From: Lunularia cruciata | Taxonomy: Eukaryota; Streptophyta; Marchantiopsida; Lunulariales; Lunulariaceae | Length of the DNA stretch: 64,000 bases | Direction: 5' to 3' | NCBI GenBank assembly: GCA_948567375.1 | Contig: OX419758.1 | Span: 45,761,001-45,825,000 of the forward strand | Part shown: piece after piece, positions 10,435 to 23,027 of the stretch | Numbering within the stretch: the first letter of the stretch is position 1 | How the letters are laid out: each line of letters begins with the position of its first letter | Notes under the pieces: generated by a model | Database searches by the model: none | The model's input: only the letters and a program-made list of their open reading frames with translations | Told to the model about the DNA's origin: nothing | Translations under genes and position numbers: made by a program

Positions 10435-11085
10435 CGATTGGTGCAGGCCAAAATGCCTTAATGCATAATCAACCTAGGATCCAAGAGCCTACATGCTTGC
10501 TAGAGCAAGAGCTAAGATGTGCTCTAGTGGCCCAAGGAATGGAGAGTCAACTAAGAGAGAATGTATTTTATGTTGACACTATTGCTCCATCAAGGAAAAA
10601 CTACAAACCTCTAGTCCAATCTGATGGTAGTGAAGCAAAGGATGGAAGGTCCTCTTGCGCTTATGAAGATAGACCATCTCTCATGTGTAGCAATAACATC
10701 TGGAGAGAAAGGAATCTTCCTTCACCTTGGTCACATATGTTTCCAAAACTTGTCTATTAGCAATCACAAAACGAGAGGAAATTAAGGGTGCCAAGAGCCC
10801 AACTACCCAAAAATGAAATAGATGCCATAGCTAATAGGCCTGCCCCTTTGCACAAGATTGTAGAGATGTTTTTCTATGTGCCAAATCCTCCATCATACTC
10901 AAATGTCCTTGGTCCGATGATATCACCAAAGACTCCCATAATCCTCCTATCAAAAGCTCTCAAACATGATAGGAAAGTCAAGGAAGGGAGAACCATAGAG
11001 AGAAGGTAAGTAGGTTGATAGGCCATACTAGAAGAGAGTATACCAAATGCCACCTACGGATTGATTGCTTAATAGAGGAAGGTAA
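10435..11085 (-). mobile_element. Family R copy R1, 5' continuation
   Basis: The sequence resumes the family R element interrupted by G1. It matches R2 (about 27664-28320) nearly block for block: AATGCCTTAATGCA, GGATCCAAGAGC, CTAGTCCAATCTGA, CCCATAATCCTCCTATCAAA and GCCACCTAC. Read on the minus strand it is the thumb and post-RT part of pol, with many stops. No open frame longer than ~115 codons remains and those are shadows. Confidence 0.7.
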
Positions 11086-13129
11086 GAGGAAATTTTGATC
11101 ATTAGCTAAGAGGAATTGATAATTAGCTAAGATACAAATTTGATCATTTCTTTTATGATCATATTGAGGTTGGAATCGGTTGACATTGTTGTTATCTCAA
11201 ACTTCCAAATGGCGGGAAAGTAGATCTCATTGGACTCTTGTGAATTAGAGGGTTATTTTTTAAGCTTATTTTGATTAGAACTCTTCAATTCTCTACTTAT
11301 GTTTGCATTATGATTGTGTGTGGCATCTTGATATTTGGATTGATAGTGCTCTAGTATGTTGTTGGTAATGAGTTTTAAGAAATTACCAATCAAACTAATT
11401 GTATTTTTCTCTTGTGAGGTAAGAAGTGATGACTTGCACACTATGAGTATGTACTGGGATATTCAGATATAAGTTGTCATATCCCTTAGTTAGTTATCAC
11501 AATTAGAAGATTAAAATGGCTAAGCATGTAGTATCTTTTTATTGGAGTCACCACTTGGGTTGTTGGATTAATGAGATGATGCCACTTGGAGATTATGCTT
11601 GTTGTATTTGAGTGCATCATTACAACTATGCTCACCAAAGATACAAAATGGATTTGGTTGCATGTAATAGGTTCACTTAGAGTGGTACACAATATCAACC
11701 AATGCCTCATGTTCTAGTAGAGGAAGACATCAATTTTGATTTTGACATGGAAATTGACCATGTTGAGAATTCACATTATATTGCCATATTTTTGTTTGTT
11801 ATAGGACATGACAATATTGATTGAAACTTTGAAAGCCCAAAGCACTACTCTAATACAATGCATACCATTGAGTTAGATTACTTCATTCATGAGTCTTATA
11901 GTTAGTGTGATTTGCAATAGGTGCAAAACTTCACTTTATTCACAATATGGAAGGGATTGTTCTAGCACTTAAAGGTCCACTTATAGATTATTACAAAGAG
12001 TTCAAGTATGCATATTCATAAAGAGATAATATGTGGAGATAAATATCGGTCTTTAAATTATATCTCCATCATCTTAAGCTTAGTTTCTAAAGATAGATAA
12101 GCAATACCAATGAATTTTAATGCTAGTAGTATTGGTGCATCTCTTATTGGTATGTTAGTTGAAGATGGTGCTATAACAAGTGATGGTACTAATGCAAGAG
12201 GTGATGTAGCATTGGCATTTAACCTAAAGGTAGAATTCTTCTCGTGCTTAAGGTAAAAAAGTATCAAGAACTTTAGGCTGATAAGTTGAGAAGCTCGCAA
12301 GAGTTCCAATAGGAGCTTCAAAAGAGCCTACATAAGGCATACCCTTGCATGAGGCAATTAATCAAGTTCACTTAGGGAGTGACTGAGAGACAAGTTGTCC
12401 AATTTTGGCACAAGATACTAGACAAAGTCCTACCATGTAGAGCACATAATGCAACTTTATTATTAGTATGACTTTGGTGGTGTGATGCACACATTTTTGT
12501 AGAATCTATAATTTTATTTGTTTCCTTTCTTTGTGATAAATTTAAGTGGAGTTATTTGCATGTTCAATAGAAGGACCCCTTGTTTGGTTATTCTTTTTAC
12601 CCATCTTTGTACATGCCAAGGTACAAAGAAGACAACTACAAAGATATGTGCAATACAAAGGAATGAGTACAAAGAAGGCAAGTCCAAAGAAGTGTCAAAC
12701 CAAAGAAGACAAGTACAAAAGAAATTCTCAAAACCAAAGATTGTACTCCAATTTGGAATGCCATCACAACCTAAGAAAAGAATTGCAATCCAAGACCATT
12801 GGCACACATTAAAGAATTCTCATATGAGGATAGTGATGGTTCAACAACTGAGGATAATTGGCAAAAGAGCACTCACTATAAAAATGACTTTCGACCAAGT
12901 AATTTCACCTCTTGCCATGAATATTTAGAAGCACTCCAAAGAATACTCCAACATTCTTAGAACCTTTGGAGTACACTTGATAGGAGATGGTTCAAGCAAA
13001 GAAAGAAATGAGTAAGACCCCAAAGGTGATACTTTCTCCCTAGGGTTAGATAAGTGTATAATGAGAGCAAGGAGTGGTTTACTCTGGGCAAGCATTTGAC
13101 ATTCTTGCTCTCAAATTAGGAGCTTGGTT
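11086..13129. other. Unclassified decayed sequence
   Basis: I recognise no domain here. A Lys-rich frame near 12518-12930 contains loosely repeated ACAAAGAAGxCAAGT-like words (12620-12730) and could be a basic linker of an old element. Everything else has frequent stops. It lies upstream of the accessory-ORF remnant and may belong to the same element. Confidence 0.3.
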
Positions 13130-14930
13130 TACTTGCCATTGTGTAAGAGATGAGGACTAGGAAAGAAAAGGCAACCCATGATCTTCAAGGAAACCCTTAC
13201 TGTTGGAATGAAGAACACTAGAGGATAGTACTTGGGAGTGACACATCCCACCCTAGGGAGATCACTCTAGACACTAAGTTTGAAGATTTGGGAAAGGAGT
13301 TAACATGAAGATCTCAAACTCTATTGTATAGAAGCAGTCCACCAATAATGGTTGGAGGGTTGCCAATTATAAGAATCCTAACTAAAGGTTTTTTGTGTAA
13401 GTATTGATGAAGTTATTCTGCCCAAAGAGAACCACATACCTAATAGTCACCGAAGCTAATTTCTTTGAGCAGGTATACCAAGGAGAACTGGTGAACTAGG
13501 CCCGTATGTTCTATTTATAGGCTTGGTCAATGATAAAGGAGTTTGAGAAAGATGGAAGAGCTAACTACCTTGCTCTATTTGAAAGTCACTTTTACATGGG
13601 ACTGAATTTTCTATGCGAAGATGAGCGGAATAAGTTTCTAAGCCACTTCCATTCCGAGTAGTATTTGGAGTCCAACTCAAATGAAAGGAGATAATCAAAG
13701 CACATCTAGATGTAAATACAAAATTTTCCAAGTATGGGAGCTTTGTAGAAGTGAAATTGGTGGAATTTGTCAAACAAAGAAGAGCAAGAAGAGACCTTCA
13801 TTGAGTAGAACACCAGTGAAGATAGATAGCCAAGAAGGCAAGGAAGAATCTTAAAGTGATGGATCTTTCTTTGGATGAAGACAAAGAAGAAGCCAAGGAT
13901 GATAGTTAGAAAGAAGAAGATGAAGACACCACTCTCACCCTACATGAGACCAAATCCACATTGGAGGAAGAAGAAGAATGTGCAAGTGAAAACTCTATAC
14001 TAGATGAGGAAAAACAACTTACAATCCAAGACAAAGATCAAGAAGATCATTGGGTTGAAGGGCCTCCAAATCCAAAAAGCAAGTCCTTACCCCAAAGATG
14101 AAGGAGAAGAAGGAGAAGAAGGAGAAGAAGGAGACAGAGAAGACATAGAAGGAGAAGTACAAGAGGTCCCAACAGCAAAGCATCACAAAGATGAAGGTGT
14201 TGTCACTAAAGTCTTTGCACTACCTGTTGTTGCTGGATCAGACTTCATCATTAATTTTCTAAGGCAAACATTAAGGTTCTTGTAGATGAGTCTCTCTTGG
14301 TATCAAGAAGCTTTGCCAGATGTAGTAGATTCTACTACATTAATGAAAAAACTATACACAAATGAGTACACACCAAAGGCAAAGATGGCCAAGTAGAAGG
14401 AACACATTAAGAGGTTTGGAATCTATACAAGAAAGAGTGCATGAGGTGAATGTGCTACTTCAGGAGAACCATGCGGTCAAGAAGCACAACACCTTGCTAG
14501 TTGCGGAGCAAAAGACCTTCCAAGAAGATATCCAAAGATTGCAAGGAGATCTAAGTGCACTTCAGCTTGAACAAAAATAAAAGCAACAAGGGTACATAGA
14601 CAAACTCTATAGTAAGGATGTAGAGGTGGCAAGCATCCAAAGTGAATTGGAAGTAGAGAAAATAAATATTATTACTCTAGAGTTGCAAGTAGCTGAAAAA
14701 ATGAAGGAAGTGGCCATACTAATGGAAGTTGTAGCCATAGAATTGAAGAAGGAGAAGGAAGAAAGAGAAGCAGGCCCACCGAATATACTAAAGGAAGTTA
14801 CAACTTAAGTCAATGCATTGGCACCAACTCAAAAGAAGAGAAGATCATCAAGGACTTAATAGATCTTTTGGATCAGCTGTTAGGCCTTAAAGATAGGCAA
14901 TGCTAGGTAGAATGACCAAAATCAAGCTAC
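13130..14930 (+). pseudogene. Decayed copy of the post-pol accessory ORF (homologue of 48966-51588)
   Basis: Reading through stops and frameshifts gives the same order of blocks as the G3 accessory ORF. There is a GNPYCWNEEHxRIVLG block near 13190-13240 (G3: GNPACWIESDWRLVLG). Then come an ILPKENH block near 13415, a FFEQVYQGE block with ARMF near 13460-13520, and FESHFYMGLNFLxxDERN with SHFH near 13580-13660 (G3: FAAHFYLGLN, ERN, SHFH). An acidic Glu/Asp-rich linker follows at 13860-14170. A coiled coil spans 14390-14800, ending in LKEVTTxVNAL (G3: LKEIVLRVNAM). Intact frames survive only in the acidic and coiled-coil parts. The function is unknown. No pol lies beside it, so the element is truncated or non-autonomous. 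Confidence 0.7.
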
Positions 14931-15983
14931 ATGCATTGAAATTACAAGTTCAAACCTTGAGCGCTCAAAGCTACAAAGATCAAAAGATGAACCAATTGTC
15001 CCTTAAATTGAAGAAACATGTAGATGGAAAATTTCATGAAACATAGGACACAATAGTGGTAGAGATTACAAACTAGAAAGAGAGTAGTGAATTCCTCCTT
15101 AGGAAAGCTAGAGGCAAAGGTAGTTCTTTGTAGTAGATTTTTACCAAAGAACTTTCACAAAATAAAGATTCTTTATAGTTGTAGTAATATTTGCGCAGGA
15201 TGAAGATGTACAAAGACACAAAAATAGCTAATTTCTTTCAGGAAGAGTTAGCATCTTTCCAAGACACATGGTGGTAAATTAGCAATTTGTAGATCAACAA
15301 GATAAGATAAGACAAGGATGATAAATATCTCCAATGTATAGTACAGATGTAAAGAAGTGCAATCTTGGTATATGTTTGTACTTCCCGAACCAATTAGATT
15401 CTTTCATTCTTGAGTAGGAAGTACTCAAGACATTCTATGCACTGACACTTTTTAAACATTGATGGCTCTATGGATCCAAGCTTGGTAATATATGAACAAA
15501 TCTAACAATGATCTATATTATGTATCTTCACTAGTGGAGTTGCTTCTATGTTCATGTGTGATAGTTATTTTAAAAGATGGCTTATGATATGTTTGATCCT
15601 TCCACTCATGGTTGTTTCTCAATGGTAGTGGCTATGTCCTTCTTGTGTTGACACATTAATTAGTTTAAATTTTATGTGATAAAATTTTAGACAAGAGACT
15701 AATGATGGGACAAGATAGTTCGGAGTTCTTTTTATCTTTGCACACCATAAGATATATCTTATAAGGAGATGGCTATCTAGACATGGAAAAACCTAACCAC
15801 AACTAAGAGAAGCATTACATTTATATATTAGTTTTTTAAAGTTTATGTATGCTCTCATATATGTCATATATGAGTTCCGCTATTTTAATGTAGTATGGTG
15901 ACAATGACATATGTTTTGTAGCATACCGACAACACCCCTTTCTAGATAACTTTAATGGGATTAGATTTCAACTATTTGAAAGG

Positions 15984-15984
<1 letters not shown>
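14931..15984. other. Downstream flank of the accessory-ORF remnant
   Basis: There are no coding motifs. It may contain the 3' LTR of the element carrying the accessory ORF, but I cannot find a repeated partner or clear TG...CA ends in the window. Confidence 0.3.

Positions 15985-16057
<73 letters not shown>
15985..16057. repeat. (CT)n microsatellite
   Basis: About 36 uninterrupted CT units. It lies in the 3' flank of PSS1, downstream on the minus strand. Confidence 0.97.
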
Positions 16058-16060
<3 letters not shown>

Positions 16061-16221
16061 GAAACCAGAAGTGTGCAAATCTTTTAAAACCATTAAAACT
16101 CAAAAAAATTTCCTCTTCATTAGTATATAATCTACTTTCAACTTCGCCATAAAGGTCACTTGTGTCCACCCTGAACGTATGAATATGAATTCCAATCGAT
16201 TTTCGCCTATCTATTTAGACT

Positions 16222-16490
16222 CTTGAACACGAGTTGAACAAGATTGAATTCTGATGAAACTATGGCGACTTCTGCACAAGCCTGTTCCAAGCATCGAATT
16301 CCGTCTCTAAAGGAAACAGATATGTGGTGAGAGTCCTGAGTTTATTGGCACTTGCTTGAACACGAGTTGAACAAGGTTGAATAATTGATGAAACTATGGG
16401 CGACTTCTGCACAAGCCTGTTGAAAGCATCGAATACAGTCTCCAGAGGAAGCGAATATGTGGTGAAAGTCCTCTGAGTTTTTTGGCACTT
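16222..16490. repeat. 133-bp tandem duplication
   Basis: Two head-to-tail units start at 16222 and 16355 with CTTGAACACGAGTTGAACAAG. They share the blocks GATGAAACTATGG, CGACTTCTGCACAAGCCTGTT, AGCATCGAAT and TATGTGGTGAxAGTCCT. The similarity is high, so the duplication is fairly recent. No coding frame is maintained across both units. Confidence 0.85.
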
Positions 16491-17651
16491 GGCGTAGGTG
16501 TAACACGTGTGTTACTAGTAGAGGAGAATTGGAGATTACTCTTAAGAAATAAGAATTGCTTGCTCTACAAGAAGTAGATTCAGAACAAGAATAATGGACT
16601 TCAGCAAGTACGTGAGGGTGATATTGTTATGTGGACATTGGGAAGTAGATAACCTCCTAACTTCTCTTAAATGCCAGGCTATATAATGTTTCACTCCAAC
16701 GATGACCCAATCGTATTACACACCTGTAATATTTTGGGATTCCAGAAAAAGGCAAGAACCCTAAGGTAACTCGGAAGGTCATGTCCCAAGCTGTTGGAGA
16801 TAAACCTTCATCCAGAGAATGCGTTGGACACTGAAGAGACACCGTGTACCGCTCCTTTAACACTAGAGTCTTGACAAGTAGTCACACACTACACGGAAGA
16901 GCACCCTACAAGCGGGAAGGGGATGAATAACTAATCATCATCTCATTTCTTGGTAATATGGCAACTGCAACAATGATGAAGAAGCCGAAGGCGACCCGAA
17001 GGGCCCACGGCATGGAGTCGGAAGAGCTAGAGAGGGTCAGTGAATTTATTGAGGGTATTTTACACATTTGCTTTCGAAGTAGCCCCCCAGCGAAGCTCAC
17101 AGGGAACGAGTTGAACAATGAGGCATTTTGCACTACTTCTGCAAGCATGCGGCTCAAGCAAGAACCAGGGACCAGCAGAATATGCATTCATTGCAAATAA
17201 AATCATGGCATATGGTGATACGAGAATTATTAAGAGCTTGGATAACGATCCCTTCATAATAGGATCCTCCTTAACAGAGAAGCGTTCTTGTTGGAGTAAT
17301 GTCAAATGCAACAATCCTAATTTTGAAGCTAAGGAAAATCAAACCAACGGAACAATAACTCACAAACTGAGGCGAAATACGGACCTGGATAATTTCAAAA
17401 CTTTATATCATAGTAGGGAGCCAAAAGCTTCTTTGGCGTTGCCCGACTCACTCTTTTACATACATCTCCAAATGGACACTAGTGCCTAGGAATCTATCTC
17501 GATGTTCACATGCTTCTCTCGTGGACATAAATAAATACATACAGCTGGGCTCCTTGCTCTCCATCTCTTTGTACAGTACATACAGAAACTGCTCCAAAAC
17601 TTGACGTTTCTTTGATTGTAGGATTCATACCCAATTACCACGGTTGGCATT
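16491..17651. other. 3' intergenic region of PSS1 with an unassigned ORF
   Basis: The base composition is less AT-rich than that of the TE tracts. A plus-strand frame (16958-17200, 80 codons, beginning MATATMMKKPKATRR) overlaps a shadow antisense frame. It has no homology I recognise and no clear splice context. It could be a small exon or chance. The 3' UTR of PSS1 should extend into this region from the right. Confidence 0.3.
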
Positions 17652-20600
17652 TCATCTTATCTTCTTAGAATCACTGGATGCGTTACGAGTTAACACGGGC
17701 TTGGGGTCAAGAGCAAGTTTGATTGACCATCCAATCAGGGCGAGGAGGCTCGCTATTCCAGCAGTTATCCAGAACCAGTAGATCCACGTTGGCATTGGTT
17801 TTGGAAACAAACCTGGCAGTAAATTGAAGCAAACAAGTTAGATCAACTGAACAGCCTTAGAAAGACCAGTTATGAGTGTCCCTGGACGCAAACAAATCCT
17901 GGGAAGCAAGACATGAGGTGGCTTTCGTAACAATCTAAATCATGAAAGTAGAAATTAACAAGAGAGAAAGGCGACCACGTAGAACACATGAAGGATGGGA
18001 AGACCCCATCAAGCCGCACAAGGGAGAGACAAAAGAGGTAAAATGGGGCTAGGCCCCAATAGTATCGATAAGAGAAATAGAAATCGATAGAAAATAGAAA
18101 TAGAAATCGATAAGAGAAATTAACAAGATAGATTTATGCTTCCGGGTACAATTAGTTTTCCACCGCTTTCCACCACTACAAAGCATGTAATACCTTGTCC
18201 AAACTTGACACATATTAGAACTTCCAGAATGACAATGGCCACTGCCAGCCAGCAGAAAGCTCCGAGCTTTTTTATAGGTTTGCTGCAGAAGAATGGCAAA
18301 CATATAAAGTATTATACTCAGATTGGTAATGGCAAGAAAGGATCCTTTGAACGTAACTAAATTAGGCAAAGGCTACCAACCAGCGTCTCCGTCAGAGACC
18401 TGATTTCAATGCATAATCTGAAGAGCAACATGTAAACACCAGAAATCGTCTATCATTATCTACTGCGGCACAAATAGCTCTGTTCTAAAACAAATTCGTT
18501 CGGCATGCAGCATTTTGCATGACCCCACAGAGGAGAAAATATTGGAGAAAATATGACTGAGGGGTTTAGGTGTACGCACTTGTTTTGAAGGAAAGAGTTG
18601 TATTCTCGAATGGCAGGATTTGCGATTATCCACCAAAGAAGCAAACGGTAGCTGTTCAGTGGATTCCTTGGTGGAATCCACAGTATGAATTTCAAATAGA
18701 AGGCGTTAACCTCCACAATTAGAATCACAACAACCAGTCCCATGACTTGAACAAACCTGATAGGTCCTGACAAAAAATTCCATTGATCCTTGTCCCAGTA
18801 CGCAGGCGTGAACTGACCCAAGGAACGTCGCACCTGGATGCATAAAATGCATAAAACATCCCAGAGTTACTGTTAATATGAATCAATTAAAAGCAATGTG
18901 GCAGATACATGACTAACATACCTACAGACTATAATCTCACGGGAAAGAAGCAGCACATGACTGTAGAACTATGCACAAGATATTTACGACTAGGAAAGCA
19001 AAGTACGTACACCTGTGACATACCTTCCCAATGAGATTGGGCTGTTGGCTCAAGCCAACCCAATCTAAGGTTTTCCCTTCAAAGTAACGTACAGTCGACA
19101 GTCCTGCCCAAATACCTACAGCCCCAATAAAAGAGTAACCAGTTTAGACATAGAATTTGTGAAGAAGAAGATTATAGTCAATTACTCTAAATTTAGAAGG
19201 CCTAGTAGAAGAATGAACTCAGAAAGTCCCTCCCAGGCAACCAAGCATCGCAACGTTAGGACCAGAATTTTAATAGCAGAAGAAAGGTTCATATGATGGA
19301 ATCAGGATTCATCAGGAGGTAAGATTTCGGTGGTATCATACCGAAAAAGTTACAAATCATAACGTCAAGAATGATGCTGTCCCACCAACACTCATTGAAG
19401 TTGGGTAACATGTGATTTAGAGTCACCTGATAAAGACGCGCATATGAGTTCGGAAAGAAAAGAGAACGAAATGCAACAGGCTAGATAAACAGGAAGTCGG
19501 CGACGCCGGCTACCGAGAACTCACTTCGGAAATTCTAATTCTGCATTTTGCGAAAATAGAGGATCTCCTGAGTTGCTGGGAGGTGAAAAGAAGCCCAGGC
19601 TGAAATATATCTTTTACTATATCCAACATCTCTGCGTTGCTGTTAGGTGAGGAACACTATACAGTCCTTTCTACACGAACGAGCACCTGGAGTCCAAGGG
19701 CGGCACGTCTCTTACGTTGTCCTACACTGCAGATTTACATCTCCCTACTCCTGCCAGTACCTTTCTTTATTTTACAAACAATAAGGTATTGTCGGTAGCA
19801 TAATCAATCCACTAGACTACGTTCATGACGGCAGGACATGGCTACGGCAATACCTTGTCTGATTCAAGCCATCAGTTACCAATCTCCTGACATACCTCCA
19901 TCATCTCGAAACCAATGGATATCATCCAAGAGAGCAATGCATTGCGAACCATAATGGACTTGCCCCACCATCCCAGTATATGTGCAATGACGAACTCATC
20001 GAATAATGTGTCCTGCCAGTGGTGCAGAAAAACCAGCAGATCAAAACTAAGATAAATGACAAAATCGAACGATAGGTACCATATGATAGATATCACCCAT
20101 CACATGGTCGGAATGAAATAAGAGCTAGTCGAGCGACAGCTAAAGTGTGCAAATTCAAATGGTTGAGGGATCTCTTTCGCACACGCATCTGATCGTGAGC
20201 TGTAACATCTGCGATATACAATGGCAAGAACTACATACATATACATTTGCGAACTTGCTACGCGGGTTCTCTGGAGTGTAGATTCTGCAGTCAGCACCAT
20301 ATGACCTTTCTCCTAACTCTGCACACAGCATATTAGTAACTTCGTTACTCAATAAAGGAAGTAAAATGCATGGCCCAATCCTCACCTCTCACTAGAAGAT
20401 AGTTCCCATGTTTAGGTAGCCATCAGGACCTCCTACAAGGTGCTAATGATCTGAGCATCAGATTGGTAGATAATCCTCCTACTCTGTCTGTCTATATGGG
20501 CACCAGGGTATTTTGCGTGAGCTCACTGCAAAGGGCCCAGTCCTGCAAAAAATTTCGAAAGATTTCCAGGCTTCAAGCAATAAAATAAGTTCCACTTCCC

Positions 20601-23027
20601 TCTCGAATTATAAACAGAATTTAGCTATTGAACCGTGCATACTTCGTCTTGGGTATGCTATCAGTTTTCAGACGAACCAAAGCGTCAGCAATCGACTGAG
20701 AGCTTGTCGGTATGTTTAGGTACAAAGCTCTATGTGTTCTCATGGTCATCTTGAATCGTCGTGGACCTTGAATCAACCATCATTACTTCTCAAGAACATG
20801 ACGAAAGGGCATATTGAGTAATGAATACAGAATCCGTTCAATAGAACACGGTTACATACCCACGTGGAACCACTGGACAATACAAGACCTTCTGATATCT
20901 AGATATCAGAAGTTTAAGGTATTCGCTTGACATCAGTACAAGTGCGTCGCAGCAGTCAGGAGGTTGGCATGTACTAGACAAGCTGGTAAAATCAACAGAA
21001 GTCAGACTTTGAATTGCCATTCTTGAGAGCGCGTACCGACACCAAGATCTGGATGGAGGTATTTCATGAATTGCCGAGCATCGTCTCGAGTCTGTAATAC
21101 AGGAGTAAGAAACCATTAAAATCCCTGAAAGCCAGAAGTTCCAGATGAAAAGACATTATGAGGATGCGAACTTTACTTCGCATGTGGAGGAGAATAACCT
21201 GGAAGAGGATAAAGGTTAGAAACAGTAGATATAGAACTGCAAGTCCATGCACGAGTCGCCAGAAAGCCGGATGGGGTCTTATCAATATCCTGGAAACGAG
21301 CACGGACAAATGTTTCAGGACTTGGTGTTGAACGAACAAGCTTACGAGTTGAGCATCCCGTGATGATATACAGCATTGTATAACTAACACCGCATCAACA
21401 AAAACAATATGGAACTCCAGCAACCTTCTCCTATATAGAATCAGTTATACACATGAGATTATTCTACATTACAGATGCTGTGAATGAAAGAATATTTACG
21501 TGGGAGGCGCTTGTAATGAGAAGTAAGCTAGGAAGACAGCGACCATCGCCCATACACCCCTGCACATATACCCTACGATCGGTGAAATAAGATAAAGATA
21601 CAATTTATGTGCAGATGCGAAGGTGGATGGAATCGAGATCTCAAGTGGTCCGTATAACTGATTATCATTCCAAGACGAATCCAGAGTGAAACAATGAACA
21701 GAATAGCAACAAACAGCATCTCACATTGCAGTTATCTCAAAAGGCTATGACAGGAGACGTTTTTTCAATCCAACCTGCTTCTATTATCTTCAATATAGTC
21801 TTCGGATATAAACTCGACCTATACATGGAAAAGAGAAGCTCACGCTTTGGTATTTGCAACGGGATCTAATCCCTGCTCCTGCGGTCGAAGTGCACCACTA
21901 GCCCATCTGGAAAGAGCGAAAGGAAAAAAATTTAGTGAAATGGAAATCAAAAGTCAAAAGTGGAGTAAATAGCTTCAATTACGCTAAACCTCGGAAGAAC
22001 GACTCAAACGACCTCGCCTTTTTCTCATTGCTGGATTGAAGGTTGAGTTTCAGGTAAATTTTAGCATCCTTAAACGTCCATTCAACATCGAGACACTCCA
22101 AGGTCCAATTTTTATCCATCCTATCGATCTCTGTAGGTCCACGAAGACGCAATGATCTCCTTCAGATATAGCTTAAAATAAATGCAAAGTAGCTAGCGTC
22201 TGGATTTTGCAGGTGCACTGAAGCTAACTATCCCTGACATCAGGCACATGTACGGTAAGTATGACAACTCGCATTAGTGCAAAATAACCGAAAATCATCA
22301 CGGCCATGAGCACCTAAACTGTACGAATATATACAATTACGGAGAGTAGTGATCATTCTACGCCACTTCTTCATCCTCAACCAGGAGCAAGAACGGTTTT
22401 CAGCTTCCACGAACTATTCGCATGCTTTAGTTGACATATTTCATGCAGGAGTGGTTTACGCACAAGAAATTACAGTTCAGCTCAATTATTCAGGAAGAGT
22501 CTTCCTAAATAACTTCTCCTGTAACCTCGCAACGAACAGATGTCGACCTTTCACTTCTGCATTACTCAGAATTGTCGCGCGTGATGACTATTACGCTGTC
22601 GCAACTGTTACCAGCTGAATAGGGGTGAGAGAGATTACTGGAGAAAATTTCACGATGCCAGCTTCTCCAATAATCAACAATTTTCAAGCAGTGTCTCGAG
22701 TACTCTGTTCAAGCAAAGAAAAGGCGCCTAACAACAAATAAACCTCTAACAAAAATGTTTACAAGCAATTCACAGGCGATGACTAAAATTCTTGGTTCAA
22801 ATTTATCTTAAAATTCAAATCACAGGAAACATTCAAACTCACACTAGAAAGCAGGCACCGAGAACAAGAACAGTGATGGTGCGGGGAGTGTACGCCCAAG
22901 CAGTCCATGGGTCTATATCTTTCAGAAGCTTCTTCAGCATGCCCTCATTATCGTGATCTTCCACAGCAACCTCCTCCTCGATATCGTCTTTCCTTTCGCC
23001 AGTATCAACCACCGCAGGCTGCCCCAT
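17652..23027 (-). CDS. PSS1: Phosphatidylserine synthase, base-exchange type (12 exons, 443 aa)
   Basis: It exchanges serine for the head group of an existing phospholipid (plant PSS1 mainly uses phosphatidylethanolamine) in the ER membrane. Exons (minus strand, plus coordinates): 23027-22843, 21906-21844, 21559-21500, 21289-21199, 21091-21037, 20318-20239, 20012-19896, 19426-19342, 19115-19024, 18833-18580, 18282-18194, 17812-17652. All introns are GT-AG and the phases join without a break to TGA at 17652-17654. Landmarks: acidic N-terminus, DPWTAWAY (39-46), first membrane segment ~50-64, [12 protein letters not shown] (107-118), [11 protein letters not shown] (140-150), SYGADCRIY (157-165), GWWGKS (~192-197), [12 protein letters not shown] (223-234), GQFTP (281-285), [12 protein letters not shown] (~322-333), KKLGAFCW (~365-372). 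Several hydrophobic segments follow to the C-terminus. Length and order match Arabidopsis PSS1 (about 425 aa). The ATG is the first in-frame start and faces the uL11m gene. Confidence 0.95.
17964..18114 (-). mobile_element. 5'-truncated family R fragment in the last PSS1 intron, with target duplication
   Basis: The fragment carries the family R 3' UTR blocks (GGGAAGACCCCATCAAGCCG, GGTAAAATGGGGCTAGGCCC). It is flanked by identical 14-mers AGAAATTAACAAGA at 17950-17963 and 18115-18128. A target duplication of this length plus 5' truncation is the mark of target-primed insertion by a non-LTR element. The right part is a simple GAAATAGAAATCGATA-type repeat. It lies in an intron and does not touch the splice sites. 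Confidence 0.85.

Noticed and set aside
15985-16057. Coding Ser/Leu repeat
   Set aside because: A pure (CT)n microsatellite with no enclosing coding frame.
17060-17314. Minus-strand 84-codon frame and overlapping minus-strand frame 16906-17187 as extra PSS1 exons
   Set aside because: PSS1 ends with a stop at 17652-17654 and a family-like C-terminus. These frames show no membrane-protein homology and overlap a plus-strand frame.
21064-21423. A continuous 119-codon minus-strand protein
   Set aside because: Only the part at 21199-21289 is coding (PSS1 exon 4). The rest of the frame is intron, shown by the splice sites and by comparison with the PSS1 family.
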